The position numbers were made by a program, and so were the translations under genes. The notes beneath the pieces were generated by a model. It saw only the letters and a list, made by a program, of their open reading frames with translations, did no database searches and was not told where the DNA came from. From contig CACWHY010000006.1 of the NCBI GenBank assembly GCA_902760805.1, forward strand, positions 106,391-170,390: a DNA stretch of 64,000 bases. Reading direction: 5' to 3'. Of this stretch, positions 1 to 8,363 are shown piece after piece. The stretch is from Ruminococcus flavefaciens. GTDB lineage: Bacteria; Bacillota; Clostridia; Oscillospirales; Ruminococcaceae. The stretch's first letter is position 1, and the number at the start of each line of letters is the position of its first letter.

Positions 1-323
1 TTAAGAACAACTGTGATGTGTGATGTTCTCTTTAAAATTCTGTATGCTCTGCCCTGAGCTCTAGGCATGATCCTCTTCATGATGGGGCCGGGTGTTACGA
101 AGCACTCGGCTACATAAAGGTTATCCTTATCCATGCTGAAGTTGTTCTCAGCATTTGCCTGAGCGGACTTAACCAGCTTTGCAACGATAGGACTTGCAGC
201 CTTAGGAGTAAGATCTAAAGTAGCTAAAGCGATGTCAACAGGCTTGTTCCTGATGAGATCAAGAACGATCTGTACCTTTCTGGGTGAGATGCGAGCATTT
301 CTTAAATAAGCTCTTGCTTCCAT
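1..323 (-). CDS. rplV: 50S ribosomal protein L22, 3' end cut by window edge
   Basis: L22 lines the peptide exit tunnel of the large ribosomal subunit. The visible reading frame starts at the ATG at 321-323 ([17 protein letters not shown]) behind a GGAGG ribosome binding site, and runs open to the window edge, where it reads ..RTSHITVVL. The N-terminal ARISPRK and the later MPRAQGRA stretch are typical of L22. The stop codon lies outside the window, so about 107 codons are visible. It follows rpsS by 19 bases in the standard S10 operon order, so co-transcription is expected. Nothing unusual is seen. Confidence 0.96.
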   Translation of the reverse strand, partial: MEARAYLRNARISPRKVQIVLDLIRNKPVDIALATLDLTPKAASPIVAKLVKSAQANAENNFSMDKDNLYVAECFVTPGPIMKRIMPRAQGRAYRILKRTSHITVVL

Positions 324-342
324 TTAACGCTCCTCCTTCCGC

Positions 343-627
343 TTATTTCTTACCGTTATTGGATGTCTTGGAGCCTGCGTGGCCCTTGTAAGTTCTTGTA
401 GGAGCAAACTCGCCGAGCTTGTGACCTACCATATCCTCTGTTACATATACCGGAACGTGCTTGCGTCCGTCGTGAACAGCGAATGTATGACCAACGAAGT
501 CAGGGAAGATCGTAGAAGATCTGCTCCATGTCTTGAGGACCTTCTTCTCGCCTGCCTCGTTCATTGCAACGACCCTCTTCAGGAGAACTTCCTGGACGTA
601 AGGTCCCTTCTTGATGCTTCTGCTCAT
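343..627 (-). CDS. rpsS: 30S ribosomal protein S19
   Basis: S19 sits in the head of the small subunit and pairs with S13. The 94-residue product has the normal family length. It opens with [11 protein letters not shown] and holds the conserved [18 protein letters not shown] and [14 protein letters not shown] segments. The ATG has a clear AGGAGG site upstream. It lies 22 bases downstream of rplB and 19 bases before rplV, the usual bacterial S10-operon arrangement. Confidence 0.97.
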   Translation of the reverse strand: MSRSIKKGPYVQEVLLKRVVAMNEAGEKKVLKTWSRSSTIFPDFVGHTFAVHDGRKHVPVYVTEDMVGHKLGEFAPTRTYKGHAGSKTSNNGKK

Positions 628-649
628 TTAATCAGTTCCTCCTTTCAGA

Positions 650-1483
650 TCACTTGCCGTTGCGGCGCTTTACGATATACTTATCAGTTCTGTGGTGCTT
701 CTTACGAGTCTTGTAACCGAGAGCGGGCTTGCCCCAAGGGGTAACAGGTCCGGGACGGCCGACAGGTGATTTACCCTCACCACCACCGTGGGGATGGTCG
801 CAGGGATTCATTACAGAACCTCTTACAGTAGGTCTCCAGCCCATGTGTCTTACACGGCCGGCCTTACCGTAATTTACGTTAAGGTGATCAATGTTGGATA
901 CCTGACCGATAGCAGCCTTACAGTCAACAGATACCTTTCTCATTTCGCCGGAGGGAAGTCTGACAAGTGCATACTTGTCCTCTCTGCCCATGAGCTGTGC
1001 CTGGTTGCCTGCGCTTCTAACGAGCTGAGCGCCCTTGCCGGGATAAAGCTCGATAGCGTGGATGAAAGTACCAACAGGGATGTCAGCGAGCTTAAGAGCG
1101 TTTCCGGGCTTGATATCAGCCTCAGAACCAGACTCGATCTTATCGCCTACCTTCAGGCCGTTAGGAGCGAGGATGTATCTCTTCTCGCCGTCCTCATACT
1201 GAACGAGAGCGATGAATGCGCTTCTGTTAGGATCGTACTCCAGTGTGAGAACTGTAGCGATCATGTTGTCCTTGTCACGCTTGAAATCGATAACACGGTA
1301 CTTTCTTCTATTTCCGCCGCCTCTGTGGCGAACTGTGATACGGCCGTAGCTGTTTCTTCCCGACTTCTTCTTGAGAGGCTCGAGAAGGCTCTTCTCCGGC
1401 TCTACCTTTGACAGACCTGAGTAGTCAGTTACAGTCATCTGACGTCTCGAGGGAGTCGTAGGCTTATAGGTTTTAATAGCCAT
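650..1483 (-). CDS. rplB: 50S ribosomal protein L2
   Basis: L2 supports the peptidyl transferase centre and the association of the two subunits. The 277-residue protein has the expected length. It starts [17 protein letters not shown], contains [19 protein letters not shown] in the N-terminal half, and carries the conserved [16 protein letters not shown] segment near residue 225, which includes the key histidine of the family. The lysine/arginine-rich C-terminus ([15 protein letters not shown]) is typical. It is preceded by rplW across 76 bases, the largest gap inside this ribosomal gene set apart from the rplC-rpsJ gap. Confidence 0.97.
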   Translation of the reverse strand: MAIKTYKPTTPSRRQMTVTDYSGLSKVEPEKSLLEPLKKKSGRNSYGRITVRHRGGGNRRKYRVIDFKRDKDNMIATVLTLEYDPNRSAFIALVQYEDGEKRYILAPNGLKVGDKIESGSEADIKPGNALKLADIPVGTFIHAIELYPGKGAQLVRSAGNQAQLMGREDKYALVRLPSGEMRKVSVDCKAAIGQVSNIDHLNVNYGKAGRVRHMGWRPTVRGSVMNPCDHPHGGGEGKSPVGRPGPVTPWGKPALGYKTRKKHHRTDKYIVKRRNGK

Positions 1484-1559
1484 TTCAAATTTCTCCTTTA
1501 ATGCGTTTTTGCGGGAGCATTACTCCCATACGGAAGAACAGTCGAATACTGTTCTGTTA

Positions 1560-1853
1560 TCAATACATACCCTCGAAGAACTCGATTGCCTTAGAGTCCT
1601 CAGTAAGAGTAACGATAGCCTTCTTCCAAGAAGCTGTTGTGCCGACGAATCTGCCCATGCGCTTCTCCTTGCCTCTTACGTTCATTGTGGTGACCTTGTC
1701 TACCTCAACGCCGAAGAGCTTCTCTACAGCCTTCTTGATCTCAGGCTTTGTAGCGTCCTTGGCTACCTTAAAGGTGTACTTTCCTGCCTGGAGACCGTCC
1801 ATAGACTTCTCAGTGATAACAGGCTTCAGAATGATATCCTGTGCAGTTTTCAT
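1560..1853 (-). CDS. rplW: 50S ribosomal protein L23
   Basis: L23 surrounds the exit tunnel and is the docking site for trigger factor and SRP. The 97-residue product ([17 protein letters not shown]..) shows the IxxPVxTEKS start and the [14 protein letters not shown] loop of the family. Its start codon overlaps the stop of rplD by one base, so the two are translationally coupled. Length and order are as expected for Firmicutes. Confidence 0.96.
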   Translation of the reverse strand: MKTAQDIILKPVITEKSMDGLQAGKYTFKVAKDATKPEIKKAVEKLFGVEVDKVTTMNVRGKEKRMGRFVGTTASWKKAIVTLTEDSKAIEFFEGMY

Positions 1854-2476
1854 TATGCGTACACCTCCTCGATCTTTCCTACAGCATTCTTAACAACGAT
1901 GAACTTATCGTAGTTGAGGATGTCGTATACGTTAAGGGTATTAACAGCGGCTGTCTTAACGCCGGGGATATTTGCAGCGCTCTTTACTACCTTTGCATCA
2001 GCCTCAGCAGTTACGATAAGAGCCTTGCCCTCAACGCCGAGGTCCTTGAGCATCTGTGCGATGGTCTTTGTCTTGTAGCCGTCAAGGTTGAGGGCATCAA
2101 GAACGATCATGTTGTTGTCGAGCACCTTTGTGGAGAGAGCGGACTTCATAGCCAGTCTCTTTACCTTCTTATTGAGCGAGTAGCTGTAATCTCTGGGCTT
2201 GGGGCCGAGAGCAACTCCGCCGTGGTACCACTGAGGAGCACGGGTCGAGCCCTGTCTTGCGTGGCCTGTACCCTTCTGTCTCCAGGGCTTTCTTCCGCCG
2301 CCGCTTACTTCTGTTCTTGTAAGTGTGGACTGTGTGCCCTGTCTCTGGTTAGCCAGGTAATTAACTACCATTGCGTGCATAACAGCTTCGTTGGGAGCAA
2401 TTCCGAAAACAGCGTCATTGAGCTCTGTCTCAGACACCTGCTTGCCAGTCATATCAAATACTGAAATTGTAGACAT
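1853..2476 (-). CDS. rplD: 50S ribosomal protein L4
   Basis: L4 is an early-assembly 23S rRNA binding protein with a loop that reaches the exit tunnel. The 207-residue product contains the long basic loop ([20 protein letters not shown], near residues 53-72) followed by [10 protein letters not shown]. These segments are diagnostic. In Escherichia coli L4 also represses its own operon by acting on the S10 leader. A leader terminator is present here upstream of rpsJ, but whether L4 is its effector cannot be read from the sequence. An AGGAGG site precedes the ATG, and rplC lies 17 bases upstream. Confidence 0.97.
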   Translation of the reverse strand: MSTISVFDMTGKQVSETELNDAVFGIAPNEAVMHAMVVNYLANQRQGTQSTLTRTEVSGGGRKPWRQKGTGHARQGSTRAPQWYHGGVALGPKPRDYSYSLNKKVKRLAMKSALSTKVLDNNMIVLDALNLDGYKTKTIAQMLKDLGVEGKALIVTAEADAKVVKSAANIPGVKTAAVNTLNVYDILNYDKFIVVKNAVGKIEEVYA

Positions 2477-2493
2477 TTACGCTTCCTCCTTCC

Positions 2494-3126
2494 TTAAGCC
2501 TTTACGCTGTCAACGATGTAAACGATACCGCCCTTAGGACCGGGAACTGCACCCTTGATAGCGATGAGATTGTTCTCTGCGTCTATTTTAACGATCTCGA
2601 GATTCTGAACTGTTACCTGCTCAGCACCCATGTGACCTGCCATGCCCTTGCCCTTGTAGATACGGGAAGGAGAAGAACAAGCGCCCATGGAACCTGCCTG
2701 TCTGTGTACAGGGCCAGTACCGTGAGTTTCCTTGAGTCTGTGCTGGTTGTGACGCTTGATAGCGCCTGCGAATCCCTTACCCTTGCTAGTGCCGACAACG
2801 TCGATAGCGTCGCCTACTGCAAAAGTATCTGCCTTAACGATGTCGCCAACGTTAAGTGTATCACAGTCGTCAAGTCTGAACTCCTTCAGGGTCTTCTTGT
2901 AAGCAACATCTGCCTTCTCGAAGTAGCCTCTCATAGGCTTGTTCAGTCTCTGGACCTTAACATCACCGTAACCCAGCTGAAGTGCAGCATAGCCGTCTTT
3001 TTCAACGGTCTTCTTCTTCACTACAACACAGGGGCCGGCTTCGATAACTGTTACAGGGATCATTTTTCCTGCTTCGTCGAAGATCTGGGTCATACCGATC
3101 TTCTTTCCGATAATGCCTTTCTGCAT
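2494..3126 (-). CDS. rplC: 50S ribosomal protein L3
   Basis: L3 binds near the 3' end of 23S rRNA and nucleates 50S assembly. The 210-residue product starts [18 protein letters not shown], a typical L3 N-terminus. It carries the [20 protein letters not shown] and GKGMAGHMG segments of the extended loop, close to the glutamine that is methylated in proteobacteria. It is separated from rpsJ by 106 bases. That gap contains a small inverted repeat (CCGCTT / AAGCGG near 3193-3210) without a U-tract, so it is not called a terminator. Confidence 0.97.
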   Translation of the reverse strand: MQKGIIGKKIGMTQIFDEAGKMIPVTVIEAGPCVVVKKKTVEKDGYAALQLGYGDVKVQRLNKPMRGYFEKADVAYKKTLKEFRLDDCDTLNVGDIVKADTFAVGDAIDVVGTSKGKGFAGAIKRHNQHRLKETHGTGPVHRQAGSMGACSSPSRIYKGKGMAGHMGAEQVTVQNLEIVKIDAENNLIAIKGAVPGPKGGIVYIVDSVKA

Positions 3127-3232
3127 ATCTTTTTCCTCCTATTAGGTTATTGGTTGACGATGGCCGTCAACATGACCGGCGGACTACCGCCATTCCGCTT
3201 CCCAAAGCGGTATTTCGGGTGATGAGCTGTAA

Positions 3233-3547
3233 TTACTTGATCTCCATTACAACGTCAACGCCAGCGGGGAGCTCGAGCTTCTCGAAAGCAGCAGAAGTCT
3301 TGTCTGTAGGACGGAGCACGTCAATGAGTCTCTTGTGAGTTCTCATCTCGAACTGCTCACGGCTGTCCTTGTACTTGTGTACAGCACGAAGGATAGTAAC
3401 AACTTCCTTGTCAGTGGGGAGCGGGATAGGACCTGAAACTCTCGCACCGCTTCTCTTAGCTGCCTCAACGATCTTAGCTGCAGCGATGTCTACTGTAGCG
3501 TGATCGTAGCCCTTGATCTTGAATCTGATTTTTTCTGTGACTGCCAT
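3233..3547 (-). CDS. rpsJ: 30S ribosomal protein S10
   Basis: S10 belongs to the 30S head and doubles as the transcription antitermination factor NusE. The reading frame is open further upstream, but the start is placed at the ATG at 3545-3547 ([16 protein letters not shown]). That gives the normal S10 N-terminus and a GGAGG site eight bases upstream, and the product is 104 residues. Conserved segments include [12 protein letters not shown] and the [10 protein letters not shown] loop. It is the first gene of the operon and is preceded by a leader of about 310 bases with a terminator-like hairpin. Confidence 0.97.
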   Translation of the reverse strand: MAVTEKIRFKIKGYDHATVDIAAAKIVEAAKRSGARVSGPIPLPTDKEVVTILRAVHKYKDSREQFEMRTHKRLIDVLRPTDKTSAAFEKLELPAGVDVVMEIK

Positions 3548-3628
3548 TATTTTCGCCTCCTTGGAAATATTACGGGGACGCAAACAGGGATATTCACACG
3601 CTGCCGTGTGTTTCGTGCCTTACCTGAT

Positions 3629-3658
3629 AAAAAAACCGGAAACATTTCTGTTTTCCGG
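3629..3658 (-). terminator. Intrinsic terminator inside the S10 operon leader (candidate attenuator)
   Basis: Read on the minus strand, a 7-bp stem CCGGAAA/TTTCCGG (3652-3658 with 3636-3642) with a 9-base loop is followed by seven U (3629-3635). It lies between the promoter at 3868-3896 and rpsJ, about 80 bases before the start codon. A second hairpin (CACACG/CGTGTG, 3595-3610) follows it. The position after the promoter and before the first gene implies conditional termination. The effector is not known. Confidence 0.75.
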
Positions 3659-3867
3659 ACCGATAAAGACGTATGAAGACACAAAGAGAGTATAGCGAGC
3701 GCATACGCAAGCTGCGCCGCAAAAACCACATACTGTGTTCACTATCCCGATCGCCCGGTTTAAAATCGGACATACTCTGCGGAAATTACCTGCCAAACCG
3801 GCAGCAACCTTCCGCTTCATCGCATATCTTTTGCAGTCAGCGTGTCAGAACACGCCTAACATAAGCA

Positions 3868-3896
3868 ATTATACCATATCTATCCCTATAATGCAA
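3868..3896 (-). promoter_or_regulatory. Sigma-A promoter of the S10 operon
   Basis: On the minus strand TTGCAT (3891-3896) and TATAAT (3868-3873) are separated by 17 bases. The expected start of transcription is near 3861, which gives a leader of roughly 310 bases before rpsJ. The stretch 3897-4005 between this promoter and the terminator of the upstream gene is AT-rich and shows nothing else recognisable. Confidence 0.85.
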
Positions 3897-4005
3897 GGGT
3901 TACAGAAAATGCCAATTGTAAATTTTTAGTGAACGCAATTTTATTTTTAACTTTATCCCCTACATTTATATAGGGAGCGATCTCCGACCAGTTCCAAGCC
4001 GCACA

Positions 4006-4027
4006 AAAGGGCGCAAAAGCGCCCTTT
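4006..4027 (-). terminator. Intrinsic terminator of the M23 peptidase gene
   Basis: A perfect 9-bp stem AAAGGGCGC/GCGCCCTTT closes a four-base loop directly after the stop codon at 4030-4032. On the minus strand it runs into TTTTGTG. It isolates the peptidase gene from the S10 promoter downstream. Confidence 0.8.
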
Positions 4028-4029
4028 CA

Positions 4030-5751
4030 TTACTCGTCATCGTCTTTTTTCTTGACCTCCACCGGCTGAGTGTTCAGATAGCTGGCAGGATCCTTGCAGA
4101 CGCCCTCATAACGCACCTCAAAGTGACAGTGAGGACCGGTAGAATTACCCGTAGAGCCCACCATACCGATCAGCTCGCCCTTGGTGACGTATTGTCCCTC
4201 AACAGCAACAACTGAGGTCATGTGGCCGTAAACGGTCTGATAGCCGTTCATGTGGTCGATCATAACAACGTTTCCGTAGCCGCCGGAGTTCCAGCCGGCA
4301 GAGACCACCATTCCCTCCTCAGCAGCGTAGATGTTCGTGCCAAGGTCAGCGGCGATGTCCAGACCCTTATGGTTACGGTCAGAGATGAAGGTATCGCTGA
4401 TCCAGCCTCCGTCAACAGGCCAGCCGAACTGCCCTGAGCCGGTAAGGGGGCTTCCAAACCAGACCGTATCCGGGGAATCAGGCTGAGCGGTATAGGTGCC
4501 CAGACCGATGATCTCCATAACAGGCTCTCTTGTGACCTTGGTGCTGATGACCTTTCGTGAGTGCTCGATGCCGTTGACGTAGGTTATCTCCACCTGGCTC
4601 ACCTTTTCGCCGCGCTCGCCCTTGGTAAGGATAGACTCGATGCCCAGATTAAGAGCAGCAGTCTCCACCTCGGTAGTCTCATAGTCGATGAAGGAAAGCG
4701 CCTCCATTTCACGGACATACTGGATAGGCAGATAGCTGTCGGTCTCGATAACGTTCACGATCTGGCCGGCCTCGCACTTCTTCATAGCGCCCGGGTTGAG
4801 CTCCTCAAATTTCTCCAGATCCATGTTGTGCTTCTGGCTGATGGTAACAGGAGTATCGCCGCTCTGAACGACGTAGACCGCCTTTTTCTCCTTGGAGGAG
4901 GTCAGCAGGGCGATGGTCTCGTCCTCGCTCTTAACGCTCTGTGTCAGGTAGATCCCCTGTGTGTACTCGATCTTATTGACGTAGGAAACGTCCTTGACGA
5001 TGCCTTCTACATGGTAGTTGAGCAGCCTGTCCGTCAGGGCGTCGTCCACCTTGTTCTTGTCCTTGACAGCGCCGATGAAGTTGCCGTCGATGTAGATACC
5101 GTAGGCCTCTGTCAGCTCCTGATCCGAGGCAGCCAGCATCTCGTCAGCAAGCTGTCCGGCGGAGAGGTACCTGTCGGTGTCCGCAACGATCTTCAGCGAG
5201 AACTTGGCAGAAAGGTCGATGCTCTGGTCGTCCTCAAGATAGGAGATACGCTGCTGGACCTCACGCTCGGCCTCCTCAAAGTCAGCCTCAGCGGAGATGA
5301 TGCCTACCTCCTTGCCGTTGAATTCCACAGCAAGGCCGTATTCCAAGCCGGAGCCCAGCTTCACCACGCCGATGAGGAAGGCTGCCGACACGATAGGCAG
5401 GATGTAGTTGAATGCTGTATAGAACACGCCGCCCTCTCCGAAGAAGAAGGATCCCACGAACTGGAGGATCGCCTCGATGTACTGGCGTTTTCCCTCTTTC
5501 TTGGCACGGCGGATATTTCGGGTCAGCTCGTTGGAGACCTTGACTCTGCTGCGGAAGGAATCCGTGATCTCCCTCCAAAGCCACAGGCCGACTCTTCCCA
5601 CGCTCTGCACCATCTCAAGCAGCTCAGACAGCAGGAAGGAAAGTCCCTTTACCACGCCCAAAAGGATCGCAGCAATAAATTTAACTGTAGTCAGACCGGC
5701 ACGAACGAAAAGGCCCACGATGCCTCTGCCGATCTTCTGGAATATATTCAA
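4030..5751 (-). CDS. Membrane-anchored M23 peptidase with LysM and G5 domains
   Basis: Predicted cell-wall endopeptidase acting on peptidoglycan outside the membrane. The start is a TTG at 5749-5751 with GGGAG eight bases upstream; no ATG fits better. The 573-residue chain has a hydrophobic N-terminal segment (about 8-45), a second hydrophobic stretch (about 95-135), a LysM repeat (about 292-336, YVVQSGDTPVTIS), a G5-like region (about 345-418) and a C-terminal M23 domain (about 458-560). The M23 zinc and catalytic residues are present: HKGLD (H461, D465), YGH (H510) and HCH (H541, H543). It has its own promoter and terminator, so it is probably monocistronic. The family role is well established, but the exact bond cut is not known. 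Confidence 0.9.
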   Translation of the reverse strand: MNIFQKIGRGIVGLFVRAGLTTVKFIAAILLGVVKGLSFLLSELLEMVQSVGRVGLWLWREITDSFRSRVKVSNELTRNIRRAKKEGKRQYIEAILQFVGSFFFGEGGVFYTAFNYILPIVSAAFLIGVVKLGSGLEYGLAVEFNGKEVGIISAEADFEEAEREVQQRISYLEDDQSIDLSAKFSLKIVADTDRYLSAGQLADEMLAASDQELTEAYGIYIDGNFIGAVKDKNKVDDALTDRLLNYHVEGIVKDVSYVNKIEYTQGIYLTQSVKSEDETIALLTSSKEKKAVYVVQSGDTPVTISQKHNMDLEKFEELNPGAMKKCEAGQIVNVIETDSYLPIQYVREMEALSFIDYETTEVETAALNLGIESILTKGERGEKVSQVEITYVNGIEHSRKVISTKVTREPVMEIIGLGTYTAQPDSPDTVWFGSPLTGSGQFGWPVDGGWISDTFISDRNHKGLDIAADLGTNIYAAEEGMVVSAGWNSGGYGNVVMIDHMNGYQTVYGHMTSVVAVEGQYVTKGELIGMVGSTGNSTGPHCHFEVRYEGVCKDPASYLNTQPVEVKKKDDDE

Positions 5752-5789
5752 ATGCGGCGCTCCCTTCGATTTTTAATGTACAATAATAT

Positions 5790-5818
5790 ATTATAACATA
5801 TCCCAGCAAAAATTGCAA
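5790..5818 (-). promoter_or_regulatory. Sigma-A promoter of the M23 peptidase gene
   Basis: TTGCAA (5813-5818) and TATAAT (5790-5795) lie 17 bases apart on the minus strand, about 40 bases before the TTG start codon. Confidence 0.8.
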
Positions 5819-5853
5819 CGTTTCCGAGGGATATTTCCGGTTTTGGTAAAAGC

Positions 5854-6714
5854 CTACAGTTTTTCCTCCGGGAAGAGGGCTCTTATGTCACGGGGAAGCT
5901 CCGAACGGACAGTGATCTTCTCCCCGGTCAATGGATCTGTGAAGGAGAGCCGGGCGCAGTGAAGAGCCTGCCTGCCGATCTCAGGGCAGCCGCCTCCGTA
6001 GAGGCTGTCTCCGGCCAGCGGGTGGCCAATGTGGGCGAAATGCACCCGTATCTGGTGAGTGCGGCCGGTCTCCAGAAGGATCTGCTCCAGGGAAAACCGG
6101 CTGTTCCCGGCTATTTTTCGGTAATGTGTCACAGCCGGGCGGCCGTCCTGTCTGACGCAGCGCTGGATGATGCTGCCCTCTGCCCGGCCAATGGGAGCGT
6201 CAATCGTCCCGGAGCTGTCAGTCTCACCATGGACTGCGGCAGCATAGACTTTCTCCAGACTGCCTTGCAGGAGATTTGCGCAGTGAGGATCCTTGGCCGC
6301 AGCCACCAGCCCGGAGGTGTCACGGTCAAGGCGGTTTACAGGGCGGAAGGTCAGCCCCGGATAAAGATAGGCAAACCAGTTCCCCAGCGTGTCGCCGTGG
6401 TGATTTACCGACGGGTGAACAGGCACTCCGCCGGGCTTGTCAAAGACCACCACTGCCTCGCTCTCGTAGGCAATGGGGATATTCAGGCTCGGATCAGGCT
6501 CAAGAAAGCTGTCGTCCTCGGTCAGCAGCACCACCACGTCGCCATTTTCCAAAAGGTCGGCGGCTGTTGCCGGAGCTCCGTTTCGGGCGATACCGCCGGG
6601 AGTCTGCTTCAGCCTCGCCAAAAGCCTTTGCGAAACGCCCTTTTCGCCCCGGAGAAAATCTCTCACCGTCATGGGCTTTTCCAGCTCTGCCGTAAATCTC
6701 AGCTCCCTCAGCAT
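5854..6714 (-). CDS. RluA-family 23S/tRNA pseudouridine synthase
   Basis: Converts uridine to pseudouridine in structured RNA. The start chosen is the ATG at 6712-6714 (MLRELRF..), with GGAGG six bases upstream, rather than an in-frame start 11 codons earlier. The product is 286 residues. The N-terminal part (about 15-65) resembles an S4-like RNA-binding domain. The catalytic motif reads NRLDRDTSG with the active aspartate at about residue 130; RluA enzymes often have H in the first position. LETGRTHQIRVH and HPLAGDSLYGG are the other conserved segments. Which RNA position is modified cannot be told from sequence. The 5' third is overlapped by the reading frame of the upstream membrane protein. 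Confidence 0.9.
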   Translation of the reverse strand: MLRELRFTAELEKPMTVRDFLRGEKGVSQRLLARLKQTPGGIARNGAPATAADLLENGDVVVLLTEDDSFLEPDPSLNIPIAYESEAVVVFDKPGGVPVHPSVNHHGDTLGNWFAYLYPGLTFRPVNRLDRDTSGLVAAAKDPHCANLLQGSLEKVYAAAVHGETDSSGTIDAPIGRAEGSIIQRCVRQDGRPAVTHYRKIAGNSRFSLEQILLETGRTHQIRVHFAHIGHPLAGDSLYGGGCPEIGRQALHCARLSFTDPLTGEKITVRSELPRDIRALFPEEKL

Positions 6715-7462
6715 ACTCGTCCTCCTTCCGGAAAATATCAGCGGCAACTCCCATTGCAGCCGCAGTCCTTGCCGCCGCCCACGGAAGAGTTACCAGAAGG
6801 GCAGCCGGCAGCAGAAATACCGCCGCAGCCCTCAGCAGGTCTCCTCCCCTGCCCTTGAGGAGCCTCAGATCGGCCTTTACACAGGAAAAGGCGCTCTTTT
6901 CCGGCTCTGCGGCCAATATCAGCGGGATCATCGCCAGCTTCAGCCGCAAAACTCCCCACCACACCGCCGCTGCTGTCCCAAGCAAAGCGCAGTGCATGGC
7001 CAGAAAGAGCTCCCTCTCCCCGGCGCCGCTCCTCATTAGCCGAAAAAAGCCATACCACAGCGCCGCTCCGGGAAGGCTCCCCAGAAAGGAAGCTCCCCGG
7101 CAGAGCGCAAAGGCTGCAAGGCTTCGGCCGGGACGCCTGAGAAGGGCTTCTCCAAAGGGCGTGATCTTCTCGTTTCGGCTGAGCTGCCACACACGAACTC
7201 CGGCAGCATAGCTCAGCGGAGCGCAGGTCAGCCACCTCAGCGCCATGAAAGCTGCGCAGATCCCTGTCTGCATAAGGCTTCCGCCGGTGAAGAGCTCCCT
7301 TGGAGAGAGCAGCCCGAAGTAGAGCATGAGGCTGTACAGCGCCGCCTCCCCCAGCCGGAAGAAGGCTCCCCCGGTCATGGGCAGCAGACACACCAGCCAC
7401 GGCCTCAGACCCGTCCGCCGGACCGATCCTCCCGAAAATCTCAGCAGCTCTCCTGCTTTCAT
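6500..7462 (-). CDS. Uncharacterised membrane protein whose frame runs 215 bases into the pseudouridine synthase gene
   Basis: I do not recognise a family. The ATG at 7460-7462 has AGGAGG seven bases upstream. The first ~240 residues are hydrophobic and basic with about five likely membrane segments (for example about 28-52, 65-90, 110-135, 150-180 and 205-235), rich in Ala, Leu, Arg and Gly. After about residue 248 the frame crosses the start of the downstream gene. There it becomes a hydrophilic, Arg/Gly/Ser-rich tail that looks like an out-of-frame reading of that gene until a TGA at 6500. A normal C-terminus near 6720 is more plausible. A lost stop codon, a frameshift or a sequence error could explain the tail. 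Confidence 0.6.
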   Translation of the reverse strand: MKAGELLRFSGGSVRRTGLRPWLVCLLPMTGGAFFRLGEAALYSLMLYFGLLSPRELFTGGSLMQTGICAAFMALRWLTCAPLSYAAGVRVWQLSRNEKITPFGEALLRRPGRSLAAFALCRGASFLGSLPGAALWYGFFRLMRSGAGERELFLAMHCALLGTAAAVWWGVLRLKLAMIPLILAAEPEKSAFSCVKADLRLLKGRGGDLLRAAAVFLLPAALLVTLPWAAARTAAAMGVAADIFRKEDEYAEGAEIYGRAGKAHDGERFSPGRKGRFAKAFGEAEADSRRYRPKRSSGNSRRPFGKWRRGGAADRGRQLS

Positions 7463-7515
7463 CAAACCGCCTCCTTGTCAAAGGAAGTATTGACCAAAAA
7501 GGCGGGAATATTCAG

Positions 7516-8151
7516 TTATTCCTCGGGCTCGCCGATCCTGTCGTAGGGACAGTAGCCAAGGATCTCGAAGGCCTGAGAGGTCAGCCACATCTGGGCTGTC
7601 ACCATTATGTCGAAGCCCTCGCCAAAATCTGCATTGAGCACGCCCGGCTCATACTTCGGCAGCCCGAAGCAGCTGAGCATATTTGAGATGATGCCGCCGT
7701 GAGTGATCATTGCGCAGTGGGTCAGGCCGCTGTTCATCATGTCAGTGATCACGCTGTGGAGAGCCTTGTACGTCCGGGCAGTCATCTCCTCCAGGCTCTC
7801 GCCCCCTGTGGGACGAGCGTCCCTTCCGCCCTTGAGCCAGGCCTTGTAATCCTCACGCTGGAGGAGCTCCTCCACGCCCTTGTTCTCGAACTGCCCCAGG
7901 TCAAGCTCTCGGAGGTCGTCCACTGTGCAGATCTCGGTCTCCGGGAAGAGGATCTCGGCGGTCTCAGTACACCTTTTTAAAGGGGAGGAATAGACCCTGT
8001 GAACGGTAGGATAGTCCTTCTCGTCCATTTTCGCAGCCAGCTCCGCAGCGCCCTTTGAGGACAGGGGCAGGTCTGTGGAGCCGATATAAACTCCGTTTTC
8101 GTTCGCCGCAGTCATACCGTGGCGGATTACACTTATCCTATAGCCTCTCAT
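7516..8151 (-). CDS. Histidine phosphatase family protein
   Basis: Member of the phosphoglycerate mutase-like superfamily, acting through a phosphohistidine intermediate. The 211-residue chain begins MRGYRISVIRHGMTAANENG with the catalytic RHG (H11). It has the SSPLKRCTETAEI segment near residue 55, an acidic catalytic region ELDLGQFENKG and the second catalytic histidine in MITHGG near residue 149. These are the family's essential residues. Substrate cannot be assigned; relatives dephosphorylate sugars, cobalamin intermediates or nucleotides, and no cobalamin genes are nearby. It precedes the membrane protein gene by 53 bases and may be the first gene of that unit. A possible -10 box (TATAAT, 8198-8203) lies upstream without a good -35. 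Confidence 0.88.
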   Translation of the reverse strand: MRGYRISVIRHGMTAANENGVYIGSTDLPLSSKGAAELAAKMDEKDYPTVHRVYSSPLKRCTETAEILFPETEICTVDDLRELDLGQFENKGVEELLQREDYKAWLKGGRDARPTGGESLEEMTARTYKALHSVITDMMNSGLTHCAMITHGGIISNMLSCFGLPKYEPGVLNADFGEGFDIMVTAQMWLTSQAFEILGYCPYDRIGEPEE

Positions 8152-8267
8152 AAAAGACTCCTTTCATTATGCGTAATGCACAAAAATCTGACGTAAAATT
8201 ATATCAATAGGCAAAACCTAACAAAAATTGACACAAAAACTTTTCATTTTTCAATTGAAATTGCCTA

Positions 8268-8296
8268 TTTACTTATTATACAATTTGTATTATAAT
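8268..8296 (+). promoter_or_regulatory. Promoter of the XRE regulator with a palindrome in the spacer
   Basis: TTTACT (8268-8273) and TATAAT (8291-8296) are 17 bases apart on the plus strand. The spacer is filled by the perfect palindrome ATACAATTTGTAT (8278-8290). A second palindrome TTTCAATTGAAA lies at 8249-8260. A repressor bound at either site would block the promoter. Self-repression by the XRE protein is an inference from position only. Confidence 0.65.
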
Positions 8297-8363
8297 TGTA
8301 TTGTATTCTAAATCGTAGGATTGAGCCCCGGGGCTGACATATATATTTACAGGAGGAAGTACC

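Noticed and set aside
3127-3232. Terminator between rplC and rpsJ
   Set aside because: The inverted repeat has a 6-bp stem and no U-tract, and the operon continues through it.
4561-5796. Long open frame of about 410 codons on the plus strand opposite the M23 peptidase
   Set aside because: It mirrors a well-supported gene on the other strand, lacks a ribosome binding site and has no domain pattern. It arises from codon bias of the true gene.
6738-7481. Alternative minus-strand frame over the membrane protein gene
   Set aside because: It is hydrophilic, Arg/Gly/Ser-rich and lacks an ATG with a ribosome binding site; the overlapping frame has AGGAGG and membrane segments.
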